From Hellea sp964472905 (GTDB lineage: Bacteria > Pseudomonadota > Alphaproteobacteria > Caulobacterales > Maricaulaceae): 64,000 nucleotides of DNA. The stretch is taken from positions 1-64,000 of the forward strand of contig CAYYMI010000001.1 of assembly GCA_964472905.1 (NCBI GenBank), read 5' to 3'. A model generated the notes under the pieces. The model was not told where the DNA came from. It made no database searches and saw nothing but the letters and a program-made list of their open reading frames with translations. The position numbers and the translations under genes are program-made. Every line of letters starts with the position of its first letter. The first letter of the stretch is position 1. Below, one piece after another: positions 45,029-54,250 of this stretch.

Positions 45029-46221
45029 CGGTCAATCTCCCCGAAAACGATATCGAGTGAGCCGAGAATAGCCGATACATCCGCCAGCATATGACCTTTA
45101 TTAAGGTAATCCATGGCCGCCAAATGCGGAAAACCTGGCGCGCGGATATGACAACGGTAAGGCTTGTTCGTTCCATCAGACACCAGATAAACACCAAATT
45201 CGCCCTTTGGTGCTTCGACACAAGTATAAACCTCACCCGCCGGAACATGAAAGCCTTCGGTATAGAGTTTAAAGTGATGAATAAGCGCTTCCATGCTTTG
45301 CTTCATTTCTGAGCGTCGCGGCGGCGTAACTTTATTGTTCTCGCTCATAACAGGGCCTTCGGGCATCATTTCAAGGCACTGCTTCATAATCTTGCAACTC
45401 TCATACATTTCATCGACGCGGCAAAGGTAGCGATCATAACAATCACCGTTTTTACCCAGCGTAATTTTGAAATCGAGTTCGGAATAAACTTCATAAGGCT
45501 GATTACGGCGCAAATCCCATGGAATGCCTGAGCCGCGCACCATGACGCCGCTAAAGCCCCAATCATAACAATCTTGCTGACTCACTATGCCAATATTGAC
45601 ATTGCGTTGTTTGAAAATACGGTTTTCTGTCAGCAAGGTCTCGATATCTTTGAGTTTTTGTGGAAACTGATCACACCAGTTGAGCATATCGTTGATCAAA
45701 GCTGGCGGTAGGTCTTGATGAACGCCGCCAGGACGGAAATACATGGCATGCATGCGCGAGCCGCAAGCCCGCTCATAAAACACCATGAGCTTTTCACGCT
45801 CTTCAAAACCCCAAACAGGCGGCGTCAACGCGCCGACATCCATGGCCTGTGTGGTCACATTAAGCATATGACTAAGAATACGGCCAATTTCCGAATAGAG
45901 CACGCGAATGAACTGCGCGCGGCGCGGCACCTCAATGCCCATTAATTTTTCAATAGCCAAGCAGAACGCATGCTCTTGGTTCATCGGCGCGACATAATCG
46001 AGACGGTCAAAATACGGGATAGCTTGGAGATACGTCTTATGCTCGATTAGCTTTTCTGTCCCGCGGTGCAAAAGACCAATATGCGGGTCAACACGTTCAA
46101 CAATCTCACCCTCAAGTTCGAGAACAAGGCGAAGCACACCATGCGCCGCAGGATGCTGCGGGCCAAAGTTAATGGTGAAGTTACGGTCATCGCCTTCAAG
46201 AACTGCTTCAGTGGTAGCCAT
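45025..46221 (-). CDS. nuoD: NADH-quinone oxidoreductase subunit D
   Basis: 49-kDa-type subunit that lines the quinone site; related to the large subunit of NiFe hydrogenases but lacking the metal ligands. FGPQHPAAHGVLRLVLELEG and the C-terminal DIVFGEIDR are diagnostic. It has 398 residues and is separate from NuoC. The ATG overlaps the nuoC stop by one base. Confidence 0.96.
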   Translation of the reverse strand: MATTEAVLEGDDRNFTINFGPQHPAAHGVLRLVLELEGEIVERVDPHIGLLHRGTEKLIEHKTYLQAIPYFDRLDYVAPMNQEHAFCLAIEKLMGIEVPRRAQFIRVLYSEIGRILSHMLNVTTQAMDVGALTPPVWGFEEREKLMVFYERACGSRMHAMYFRPGGVHQDLPPALINDMLNWCDQFPQKLKDIETLLTENRIFKQRNVNIGIVSQQDCYDWGFSGVMVRGSGIPWDLRRNQPYEVYSELDFKITLGKNGDCYDRYLCRVDEMYESCKIMKQCLEMMPEGPVMSENNKVTPPRRSEMKQSMEALIHHFKLYTEGFHVPAGEVYTCVEAPKGEFGVYLVSDGTNKPYRCHIRAPGFPHLAAMDYLNKGHMLADVSAILGSLDIVFGEIDR

Positions 46222-46817
46222 TATTCTGCCGCCTGTCCCTTCTCATCACCTGGGAGAATATATTTCGCACCTTCCCACGGAGACATGAAATCGAAGCTAC
46301 GATATTCTTGCGGCAAGTTTACAGGTTCATAGACAACGGATTTGCGCTCTTCATCATAGCGCACTTCAACGAAGCCAGAGAGCGGGAAATCTTTGCGGAG
46401 CGGATAGCCCTCAAAACCATAATCCGTGAGAATACGGCGTAAATCAGGATGCTCATCAAAAAGAATGCCGTACATATCAAAAGCTTCGCGCTCATACCAA
46501 TTGGCATTCGGAAAGAGCGATGTGACGCTGTGCACTGGCACTGTTTCATCCGTCGAAACTTTGATACGAATGCGCGTATTATGCGCCATAGATAGCATAT
46601 GATAAACCACATCAAAACGGCGTTCACGGCTAGGGTAATCAACACCGCAAATATCAATCAGGCTTGAGAATTTACAAATTGGATCATCACGTAAAAAACT
46701 AATCACGGTCGTGATTTCAGCACGACGCGCCTCTATCGTGAGCTCACCATTCTCTATTGAAGCTGCATTAACAGCATCGGCTAGCTGCGTTTTGATATGG
46801 TCCTTCAGGTCTTCCAT
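46221..46817 (-). CDS. nuoC: NADH-quinone oxidoreductase subunit C
   Basis: 30-kDa-type subunit of the complex I peripheral arm. WYEREAFDMYGILFDEHPDLRRILTDYGFEG, read in segments at about 107-137, is the signature region, and HPLRKDFPLSG-like PLRKDFPLSGF follows. It has 198 residues. It lies 3 nt after nuoB. Confidence 0.95.
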   Translation of the reverse strand: MEDLKDHIKTQLADAVNAASIENGELTIEARRAEITTVISFLRDDPICKFSSLIDICGVDYPSRERRFDVVYHMLSMAHNTRIRIKVSTDETVPVHSVTSLFPNANWYEREAFDMYGILFDEHPDLRRILTDYGFEGYPLRKDFPLSGFVEVRYDEERKSVVYEPVNLPQEYRSFDFMSPWEGAKYILPGDEKGQAAE

Positions 46818-46820
46818 AGC

Positions 46821-47387
46821 TTATCGCTCGATAGTCCCTTCACGGCGGATTTTCTTTTGCAATTGTAAAATACCATACACCAAAGCTTCTGCGGTTGGCG
46901 GACAGCCCGGCACGTAAACATCAACTGGTACGATTCGGTCACACCCTCGCACCACTGCATAGGAATAGTGATAATAGCCGCCACCATTGGCACATGAGCC
47001 CATTGAAATCACATAGCGCGGATTAGGCATTTGATCGTAAACCTTCCGCAATGCGGGTGCCATTTTATTGGTCAATGTTCCCGCAACAATCATAACATCA
47101 GACTGTCTGGGGGAAGCCCTTGGCGCAAAACCAAACCGCTCAAGATCATAACGCGGCATAGACGCCTGCATCATCTCTACAGCACAGCAGGCCAGACCGA
47201 ATGTCATCCACATCAAGCTGCCTGTACGGGCCCAAGTAATTAAGTCATCAGAAGCGGCTGTGATAAAGCCTTTATCTGCCAATTGATCAGACAGACCATC
47301 AAAATAAGGGTCATGTTTTTTAGGGTCGTAAGCTGGGGCGCCAATGTCGCGCGCGGCAGTTCCTGCTGGCTTAATGATAGAGCTCAT
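46821..47387 (-). CDS. nuoB: NADH-quinone oxidoreductase subunit B
   Basis: Subunit holding terminal cluster N2. Ligands are in FGLACCAVEMM, MGSCANGGGYY and VPGCPPTAEAL. A longer reading from a TTG at 47441 would run into nuoA; the ATG at 47387 gives MSSIIKPAGT, 188 residues, 4 nt after the nuoA stop and with GGGAG upstream, so it is preferred. Confidence 0.95.
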   Translation of the reverse strand: MSSIIKPAGTAARDIGAPAYDPKKHDPYFDGLSDQLADKGFITAASDDLITWARTGSLMWMTFGLACCAVEMMQASMPRYDLERFGFAPRASPRQSDVMIVAGTLTNKMAPALRKVYDQMPNPRYVISMGSCANGGGYYHYSYAVVRGCDRIVPVDVYVPGCPPTAEALVYGILQLQKKIRREGTIER

Positions 47388-47391
47388 CCCC

Positions 47392-47757
47392 CTACTCCCA
47401 ATCCAGCGCGCCGCGTTTCCACGCATAAACCAAACCTGCAATAAGCTCTAAAAGGAAGAGCATTACAACAAACCAGCCCCAAAAGCCAACTTTGTCGAGC
47501 GAAACCGCGTAGGGGAAAAGAAAAGCCACTTCGAGGTCGAATATTATGAATAGAATAGCGACGAGGTAGAAACGGACGTCAAATTTCATGCGAGAATCAT
47601 CAAAGGCATTAAAGCCACACTCATATGTGGAGAGCTTCTCAGTATCACCCTCTTTCGGGGCAATAATGGCCGGAACAACCAGTAGAGCAAGGCTAAATGC
47701 CGTGGCTATTCCTAACAGGATAACTATTGGCAGGTAATTGAGCAAAAACTCAGACAT
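47392..47757 (-). CDS. nuoA: NADH-quinone oxidoreductase subunit A
   Basis: Three-helix membrane subunit at the start of the nuo operon. STYECGFNAFDDSRMKFDVRFY is split across residues 46-67 in the conserved loop. The upstream ATG at 47793 lacks a ribosome site; the ATG at 47757 gives the usual 121 residues and has an AAGAG about 6 nt upstream. The operon promoter should lie in the 174 nt upstream, although transcription from the YcgN gene on the same strand could also contribute. Confidence 0.94.
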   Translation of the reverse strand: MSEFLLNYLPIVILLGIATAFSLALLVVPAIIAPKEGDTEKLSTYECGFNAFDDSRMKFDVRFYLVAILFIIFDLEVAFLFPYAVSLDKVGFWGWFVVMLFLLELIAGLVYAWKRGALDWE

Positions 47758-47931
47758 TAAGACTCTTTTTCCACTTCTAACGAGCTTGTGCATTTTTCGT
47801 CAAAAAACTGCCCAAGACTCACGATAATGCGTCCACAATCGCGCCGGAACCTAGTCATCTGCCCCCATGATTGCAACGCCTATCTTTGATAAAATTACAA
47901 CTAATTCACAAAGGTCGCACCTGACCAAAAC

Positions 47932-48399
47932 CTAGGTTATATCCGGCTCACCTGGCCAAATGACAATACGTGTGATTTGCTCTTCCTCAGATACGAATAT
48001 TTCACTCGTTACGGCGTCTTGGACACTCATACCAACATCATGAATAGTTTGCCGTGATCCACTGACTAGATGATGGTAATCTGGTAGGTCTTTCCCTTCT
48101 GAGATCAATCGATAAGCGCATGTACGAGGCATCCACTTAAGCGTAGCCACATTATTGGGCGTTAACGTCACACAATCAGGGACTTTTTGGCTTCGATTGG
48201 TATAATCTGTACACTGGCACGTCTGGGGATCGAAAAGCTTACACGCGACATCTGTAATGTAAATCGCGGCAGTTTCTTCATCTTCTAAACGGATACAGCA
48301 GCACTTCCCACAGCTATCACAAAGGCTTTCCCACTCAGATGGGCTCATTTCTGCCATATTTTTGGCTTTCCAGAACGGAAGATTTGTTTTGCTCGACAT
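47932..48399 (-). CDS. YcgN/YkgJ-family cysteine cluster protein
   Basis: Small protein (155 residues from the ATG at 48399) with a CDSCGKCCC cluster near the N-terminus and further cysteines in CKLFDPQTCQC, PDCVTL and RTCAYRL. The family is thought to bind metal, but the function is unknown. Longer in-frame readings up to 48489 would overlap the divergent penicillin-binding protein gene, and the region starting MSSKTNLPFWK matches the family's usual beginning. Only 16 nt separate the two divergent start codons. Confidence 0.85.
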   Translation of the reverse strand: MSSKTNLPFWKAKNMAEMSPSEWESLCDSCGKCCCIRLEDEETAAIYITDVACKLFDPQTCQCTDYTNRSQKVPDCVTLTPNNVATLKWMPRTCAYRLISEGKDLPDYHHLVSGSRQTIHDVGMSVQDAVTSEIFVSEEEQITRIVIWPGEPDIT

Positions 48400-48415
48400 G
48401 AGAAGCCCATATACA

Positions 48416-50419
48416 ATGATGGACGACATGCCAACATACCGTGCCGATATCGATGTCGCGAATGACAACCAAACCCGCCGAAAGCGCAATATAGTGCTTG
48501 TAGTTTTGGCTGCGTTAATCCTTATCGTAACATTTGGTTACTTTCAAACCCGCTATTATCTTATGAACGGCTTGCCAAATTTACCTGATAAAACAACGAT
48601 GTGGGAGATGAACCTCGAGCCAAACTTAACCCTCCTTGATAAAGACGGAGAAATTATTGGCCATCGCGGGCCCTATCTGGGCGAACCTATGAAACTAAGC
48701 GACATGCCCGATTATGTGGCTAATGCATTTCTCGCCATCGAAGATGAACGATTCTACGAACATCAAGGAATCGATAACAAAGCCATTTTGCGGGCTATGA
48801 TTGAGAATACGAAATCTGGCAGTAAGGGCCAAGGAGGGTCTACCCTAACACAACAACTCGTAAAGAACATGGTTTTAACGCCTGAGAAGACCTATCGTAG
48901 AAAATTTCAGGAAATGTGGCTTGCCCGTGAAATGGAGCAACGGCTCACAAAACCAGAAATTTTAGAACTCTATCTGAACCGCATTCCTTTAGGTCCCCGC
49001 ATTTTTGGCGTAGAAGCGGCGTCGCAAAAATATTTCGAAAAATCAGCAAGAAATCTTACATTATCAGAAGCTGCGCTTTTAGCAGGTTTGCCCAAAGCCC
49101 CTTCTCGATATGATCCGACGGTAAATTATGATGGAGCTCTTAGCCGGTCTACGCTCGTCCTACAGCGTATGGCCGAAAACAATATGATCTCTTTTGAGGT
49201 TATGAGCGCCGCAGAAAAGTCACCTCCAACAATTTCTACAAATGAAGAAACTCTCATCGAAGCAGAACAAATAGGGCATGCTTTTGATTTCATAGCTGAA
49301 AAAGCCCAAGGGCTAGTTGGAAGTCAGCATAAAGATCTGGTAATCAAAACAACGCTCGACATTAAACTCCAAAAGAAAGCTAATGCCGTCATAAAAAAAG
49401 TACTCGACCGGAACGAAAAGTCAAAAAAAGTAACTGAAGGTTCACTCGTTTCAATTGAAACACAAACTGGCGCGGTAAGAGCTATTATAGGCGGACGGGA
49501 TTATAAAAAATCAAAATTTAACCGCGCGACCCAAGCGAAACGTCAACCTGGGAGTTCATTCAAATCATTTGTCTATGCGGCTGCACTTGAAGATGGGTTT
49601 ACTCCAGGAACCATAAGAATAGATCAGCCAACCGAAATTGCAGGATGGGCCCCCGAAAACTATACGAAACGTTACAGAGGGCCAATGTCCATTCGAGAAG
49701 CTTTAAAATTATCGATAAACACAATAGCTGCGCAAGTTGGCGCGGAGATTGGCCCATCTAGAGTAGCAGCGCTCGCCAATCGTTTTGGCATAACAACCGA
49801 GATGAGACCAGAATATTCCATTTCTTTAGGGTCCTCTGAGGTGACACTTTATGATCTGACAGGGGCTTATACTGTATTTGCCAATGAAGGCAGCAAGTAC
49901 GAACCTTACATTATTGAAGCTATATCGAATACGGCAAAAACGCCACTTTACACACGACGCCAGACATCGCCATCACGCGTTTACCCCGTACCATATGCTC
50001 GGCAAATGACGTCGATATTAAGAGATGTTATTGATAGCGGAACAGGACATGGCGCTCAACTTGGGTCGCGACAAGCCGCTGGTAAAACAGGAACATCCCA
50101 AGATTACAGAGATGCTTGGTTTATTGGATTTACAGCACATTACACAACAGGTGTTTGGTTGGGTAATGACGATAATGCGCCAATGAGAAAGATAACAGGC
50201 GGCCTCTTACCCGTTGACGCATGGAAAGATTACATGCGCACGGCTCATAAAGGTCTTAAGTTACGACCTCTAAGCGCTCCTGACCCTCAAGTGAATGACC
50301 CGGTTATTCTTAACCAAATAGCCTTTTATGATAACCTTGTTTCAGCCTTTACAGCCGAGCGTGATGTCGCAAGCGGAGCTACTGCGCCAAGTGGCGGCCC
50401 AAGAAGCGCCGGTAGATAA
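48416..50419 (+). CDS. class A penicillin-binding protein (PBP1-like glycosyltransferase/transpeptidase)
   Basis: Bifunctional peptidoglycan synthase anchored by one helix (about 25-45). The GT51 domain has the catalytic Glu109 in AIEDERFYEHQG and the GGSTLTQQLVKN motif; the transpeptidase has SxxK at Ser380-Lys383, SIN at 433-435 and KTG at 557-559, so both activities look intact. At 667 residues it is compact and lacks the large OB insert of PBP1a. A TTG start 54 nt upstream is possible, but the ATG at 48416 or 48428 gives a normal cytoplasmic tail. The upstream ATG overlaps nothing in the YcgN gene. Confidence 0.92.
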   Translation: MMDDMPTYRADIDVANDNQTRRKRNIVLVVLAALILIVTFGYFQTRYYLMNGLPNLPDKTTMWEMNLEPNLTLLDKDGEIIGHRGPYLGEPMKLSDMPDYVANAFLAIEDERFYEHQGIDNKAILRAMIENTKSGSKGQGGSTLTQQLVKNMVLTPEKTYRRKFQEMWLAREMEQRLTKPEILELYLNRIPLGPRIFGVEAASQKYFEKSARNLTLSEAALLAGLPKAPSRYDPTVNYDGALSRSTLVLQRMAENNMISFEVMSAAEKSPPTISTNEETLIEAEQIGHAFDFIAEKAQGLVGSQHKDLVIKTTLDIKLQKKANAVIKKVLDRNEKSKKVTEGSLVSIETQTGAVRAIIGGRDYKKSKFNRATQAKRQPGSSFKSFVYAAALEDGFTPGTIRIDQPTEIAGWAPENYTKRYRGPMSIREALKLSINTIAAQVGAEIGPSRVAALANRFGITTEMRPEYSISLGSSEVTLYDLTGAYTVFANEGSKYEPYIIEAISNTAKTPLYTRRQTSPSRVYPVPYARQMTSILRDVIDSGTGHGAQLGSRQAAGKTGTSQDYRDAWFIGFTAHYTTGVWLGNDDNAPMRKITGGLLPVDAWKDYMRTAHKGLKLRPLSAPDPQVNDPVILNQIAFYDNLVSAFTAERDVASGATAPSGGPRSAGR

Positions 50420-50492
50420 TCTGAAAACAATAAAATTTAACCCTTTTTAAACCATAAAATAGCAAATCTTCATCAATGAATGAGGGATTGTA

Positions 50493-51182
50493 ATGTTCAG
50501 ACTAATCAAACCATTTTGTATATTGGGGGTTTTAGGCCTGTCAGCTTGTGCTTCCGTCACTGATAATATTCCAACTGTTAAAATAGAGCGTAAAAAGCCT
50601 AAAGTTATAAAAACTACGCAAGCAAATTACACTACGCCTAAAGTTCATAAAGCCGAAGCCGCTTTGGTGTGTGAAAATGATAATATGCGGGCGCGCTCCA
50701 CAGATAGAAATTTAAAAAATGATACAGCCCGCGTTTTAGTTTTAGAAGAAGGTGGACGGTCATCCAATATTATCGCTGATGTTGAAGTTAACTGCCGAGA
50801 TTATTTTCAATCTGCGAGACCGCATACAATCCAAAGTCGATCAGCCTTAACGACAACTCAAAACTCGCCAAATACGGTTTATGTCTCTCCACAAAGCCAA
50901 ACGGCTAACTATACGCAATCAGCCCCACAGCCCGTTATTAATGCTGCTACGCCCCCTCAAAAGATACAACAGCCACAAGTCATCAAAGCATCCTCAAATA
51001 TCCAAGCAGCAGATGGATATTATTACTCCATAAAAAAAGGCGATACACTCTACCGTATCGCCAAAGACAATTGTTCATCTGTTATGGATATATCAGCGCT
51101 TAATGGGATATATGATCCCACTAAAATCGAAGTTCATCAAATTATTCGATTACCTGCAAAAAAGTGTAACGCTAGAAATTAA
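50493..51182 (+). CDS. LysM-domain lipoprotein
   Basis: Lipoprotein of 229 residues: signal peptide with lipobox LSAC and lipidated Cys19, a basic and Gln/Pro-rich low-complexity middle, and one LysM domain at about 178-225 (YYYSIKKGDTLYRIAKDNC), which binds peptidoglycan. It follows the penicillin-binding protein by 73 nt on the same strand, so a wall-related role is likely. The catalytic domain that often accompanies LysM in NlpD-like proteins is absent. Confidence 0.85.
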   Translation: MFRLIKPFCILGVLGLSACASVTDNIPTVKIERKKPKVIKTTQANYTTPKVHKAEAALVCENDNMRARSTDRNLKNDTARVLVLEEGGRSSNIIADVEVNCRDYFQSARPHTIQSRSALTTTQNSPNTVYVSPQSQTANYTQSAPQPVINAATPPQKIQQPQVIKASSNIQAADGYYYSIKKGDTLYRIAKDNCSSVMDISALNGIYDPTKIEVHQIIRLPAKKCNARN

Positions 51183-51188
51183 GCGTTA
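51167..51188 (-). terminator. terminator-like hairpin between convergent genes
   Basis: TAACGCT (51167-51173) pairs perfectly with AGCGTTA (51182-51188) around an 8-nt loop. On the minus strand the stem is followed by CAC and then six T residues, the layout of an intrinsic terminator for the coiled-coil gene. Both stop codons of the convergent pair fall in or next to the right arm. It may also work weakly on the plus strand, where CTTTT follows 7-8 nt later. Confidence 0.5.
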
Positions 51189-52475
51189 AACAGCTTTTAA
51201 GCGTCCGCGACCATCATCTTTCTTGTTTGAATTCTTCGCAGAACCTGCACTCTCGCTTTTTGTTCGGGCCAATGGGCTGGACGACCTTGCAGCTTCAGCC
51301 GCAATCATGCTTTGCCCAATACTAACACCACCAATAGCCGCATAACGTTCTAATTTTTGTTTCTGAACCTGATTGATCTTACGCAGCGTATCAATGTCTT
51401 CCATAGCGGCTGTAAACTTGGCATTTAGATTTTCAAATTCAACTTTTGATCTCGCTAAAGCTCTTGCATTACGCTCAACCTCATCCGCTTTGCCGCGGAA
51501 ACGTTGCTCATTACGGTCATTTCTTTCGCGTTCATTTTCAAGTTGGTTTCTAAGCGTAATAACTTCCTCGTCAAAATGGCTGGACATATTATCTTTAATC
51601 CGAACCTGCGTATTTAATTGCTCGATCCGACTCTTAAGGGCTAAGGTCTCATCATCTCTGCGCTTTAGCGTATCCTCATAGACATTCTTCTGAGTTTTTA
51701 TGTCATATTTAGCGTTTTCAAGCGCGCCTGAAGCTTCGAAAAACTTCGCCTTCATTTCATTAGCATCTAAACGTAAGTTCTTAAGCTCAACTGTAGACGT
51801 ATCATTCTCTTTGGTTTTACGCTCCAGCCTAACCGTCAATTCCTCGGCGCTTTTCTGGAGTTCCATTACACGATGTGTTTGAGACGATAGTTCTGCGGCT
51901 TGCTGAGCAACTTCATCTTGGAAATTTTGGTTTGCTAGTTGTAACGTAGACAGACGCTCATCCTTTTGATTGAGCTGGCTTGATAGGCTTTCAATATCAC
52001 GCCCTTGCTGAATAAGCTTCTCGTGCTCAGCCACTTCTCTATCCTTGCGCTGTGCAATTTCTGCCTTTGCATTTTCAAACTGTTGCTTCATTTCATTATG
52101 CTGACGCTCGAGGCTGACGAGCTTGCTTTCTTGTTCTGAAGCCCAACTTGTCTTTTGCTCTAGTTTTTTACGAACAGATTCAAGATCATTCGTCAGAGTG
52201 GAATTTTCGCCTTCTAACCGGGACACGTGCCTTAGACCCACTTCCATTTTAGCAATCGTTTTGTTTAAGGCTGTCATGCGTTTAGCAGCAAGTTGCTGTT
52301 GATCGGCTGAAGCTTTGAACTCATTTGTAAGATAATCGACAGATTCACGCGCCGATAATATATCTTCAGAACTCGCGGTTCTGCCAGACAAAGATGCTGA
52401 GGGTTGATAGACGGGTTTAATCCCACCAGAAATTTTGACAGGCGCTGCAGCTTTTTCGCGTTTAAAGAATTTCAT
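51186..52475 (-). CDS. long coiled-coil protein, cytoskeleton- or septum-like
   Basis: The 429-residue protein has a basic N-terminal segment (KFFKREKAAAPVK) and a Ser/Pro-containing head to about 35, then roughly 350 residues of heptad-like sequence without a single proline or cysteine, and a short Ser-rich, basic tail. There is no signal peptide, membrane helix or ATPase motif, so it is not SMC. The head-rod-tail layout resembles bacterial intermediate-filament-like proteins such as crescentin, but no sequence signature proves this. The ATG at 52475 has AGGGGGA upstream. It stands alone on its strand. Confidence 0.8.
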   Translation of the reverse strand: MKFFKREKAAAPVKISGGIKPVYQPSASLSGRTASSEDILSARESVDYLTNEFKASADQQQLAAKRMTALNKTIAKMEVGLRHVSRLEGENSTLTNDLESVRKKLEQKTSWASEQESKLVSLERQHNEMKQQFENAKAEIAQRKDREVAEHEKLIQQGRDIESLSSQLNQKDERLSTLQLANQNFQDEVAQQAAELSSQTHRVMELQKSAEELTVRLERKTKENDTSTVELKNLRLDANEMKAKFFEASGALENAKYDIKTQKNVYEDTLKRRDDETLALKSRIEQLNTQVRIKDNMSSHFDEEVITLRNQLENERERNDRNEQRFRGKADEVERNARALARSKVEFENLNAKFTAAMEDIDTLRKINQVQKQKLERYAAIGGVSIGQSMIAAEAARSSSPLARTKSESAGSAKNSNKKDDGRGRLKAV

Positions 52476-52626
52476 AGTATCCCCCTAAAAGGTTAAAACC
52501 AAAGACAGGTAAATCCGAATCAATAAGTTAACGATACATAAACAAAAGCTATCAACAAGACGTAACACACTCCGATAATTCGAAAATATCCAGTGACACG
52601 GCATATTTCAGCCTCTAACCGTCTGA

Positions 52627-52673
52627 AATCATCCTGCATATTCACTGTAATCATCCTGCATATTCACTGTAAT
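52627..52673. repeat. 22-bp tandem repeat in a divergent promoter region
   Basis: The unit AATCATCCTGCATATTCACTGT occurs at 52627-52648 and again at 52649-52670 without a mismatch (the unit is 22 bp; its first 20 bases are AATCATCCTGCATATTCACT), followed by AAT. It lies in the 267-nt spacer between the coiled-coil gene (minus) and the M48 protease gene (plus). It may be a doubled regulator site or a recent slippage duplication. Confidence 0.85.
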
Positions 52674-52742
52674 GTTACTCGTGCGTAACTTGCGCGATAG
52701 GATAAGACTAAGCTAGAATTCATCTAAATTAAGGAAAACTCG

Positions 52743-54143
52743 TTGCCTCATAACCAAATTAAGTTTGTCTTCGCTATATTAGCTACGATGCTGATAACGA
52801 TTGGTCATGCCTGTCCTGCCTTTGCCCAGTCGTTATTACGCGATACTGAAATTGAAGAGACGCTTAACGAATATACGGATCCAATATTGAGGGCTGCTGG
52901 TCTTAATCCGTCAAATGTAGATTTATATCTTGTCAATGATCCATCATTAAATGCTTTTGTCACCCGCGGACAAAATATTTTTCTGCACAGCGGTCTTATT
53001 TTAGAGGCAGATACGCCTAACCAGCTCAAAGGCGTTATCGCGCATGAAGCCGGCCATATTGCAGGCGGTCACATTGTTCGCAGTGATTACGGCAATCGAA
53101 GTGCCTATGGCGCTATTTTAATCGCCGCGGGCATCGGACTTGCCGCGATACTTGCAGGTGAAGGTGAAGCCGGAGCCTTAGTATTAGGCGGTTCTCAACA
53201 ATTTGGCGTTATCGAAGCCCTAGCTTATTCCCGCGTCAACGAGTCTGCAGCCGATCAATACGCCGCTCAATATATGGAGCGTACGGGACAATCAGGACAG
53301 GGGTTAATTGACTTTTTCGATAAATTTCGGGCGCAAGAAGTTCTGTCACAAGCTCGGCGTTTTCCATATTTTAGAGGTCACCCTCTCTCGTCAAACCGTA
53401 TCGATGCCTTGAGAGAAAAAGTCGAGGAAAGTGCCTATACAACTATAGCCGATTCCGAAGATCATCAGCACCGTCTTGATATGACAAAAGCTAAACTCAG
53501 GGGCTTCCTAGAAGGCCCTCAACTTGTTTTTTCAAAATACCCCCCCAGCGATACATCTAAACCCGCACGATATGCGAGAGCTGTAGCTCACTTTAAAGCT
53601 GCCGATTTACGGAATGCGGTTCGCGAAATTGACAGCTTGATCGAGGAAGAGCCCAGCAATCCATATTTCTATGAATTAAAAGCCCAAATTCTTTACGAAA
53701 GTGGACAAGGCAGCCAGTCTATTGAGCCCGCTAAACGTGCATTAGAACTCAAACCAGACTCGGCACTATTAAAATTAGCATTGGCTCAAGCTTTGCTAGA
53801 GTCAGAAGAGACACTCAACGTTCAAAAGTCCGTCGATCTTCTGAAATCGGGCTTACTAGAAGAACCTCAAAACAGCTTCATGTGGTACACATTATCCCGA
53901 GCTTATGGAGAATTAAACCAAGAAGCGCTGGCCAAATATGCAACAGCAGAACAAGCATATGCGATTGGGGATGTGCAACGTGCGCGCTCCTTTGCACAAC
54001 GCGCCCAAAAAGACCTCCCGCGTAAAGAACCACAATGGAGACGCGCCTCAGACATCATTGTTATCGCTGATGCAGAACTCGCAAAAAAACGAAGTAAAAG
54101 AACTCGGCGAAAACCCCTAACCTTTCAGGTCAATCAGCGATAA
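52743..54143 (+). CDS. M48-family periplasmic zinc metalloprotease with TPR-like tail (BepA-like)
   Basis: Secreted protease of 466 residues. A signal peptide (about 1-28, ending AFAQS) is followed by an M48 domain with HEAGH at 101-105 and the downstream Glu in RVNESAADQYA (about 167), then helical TPR-like repeats from about 270. This is the BepA/YfgC layout, a protein that checks outer-membrane protein assembly. The start is a TTG at 52743 with AAGGA seven nt upstream; no ATG lies earlier than the hydrophobic segment. Confidence 0.9.
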   Translation: MPHNQIKFVFAILATMLITIGHACPAFAQSLLRDTEIEETLNEYTDPILRAAGLNPSNVDLYLVNDPSLNAFVTRGQNIFLHSGLILEADTPNQLKGVIAHEAGHIAGGHIVRSDYGNRSAYGAILIAAGIGLAAILAGEGEAGALVLGGSQQFGVIEALAYSRVNESAADQYAAQYMERTGQSGQGLIDFFDKFRAQEVLSQARRFPYFRGHPLSSNRIDALREKVEESAYTTIADSEDHQHRLDMTKAKLRGFLEGPQLVFSKYPPSDTSKPARYARAVAHFKAADLRNAVREIDSLIEEEPSNPYFYELKAQILYESGQGSQSIEPAKRALELKPDSALLKLALAQALLESEETLNVQKSVDLLKSGLLEEPQNSFMWYTLSRAYGELNQEALAKYATAEQAYAIGDVQRARSFAQRAQKDLPRKEPQWRRASDIIVIADAELAKKRSKRTRRKPLTFQVNQR

Positions 54144-54250
54144 ATTATTGTTTCATTAAACCGTAATTAATACTTTATATTTGTTCTATATCTAGGCTTT
54201 CGCTAGTAAGCTAAAATATAGCGATTTAACATTTCCGAATGGAGACCCTC

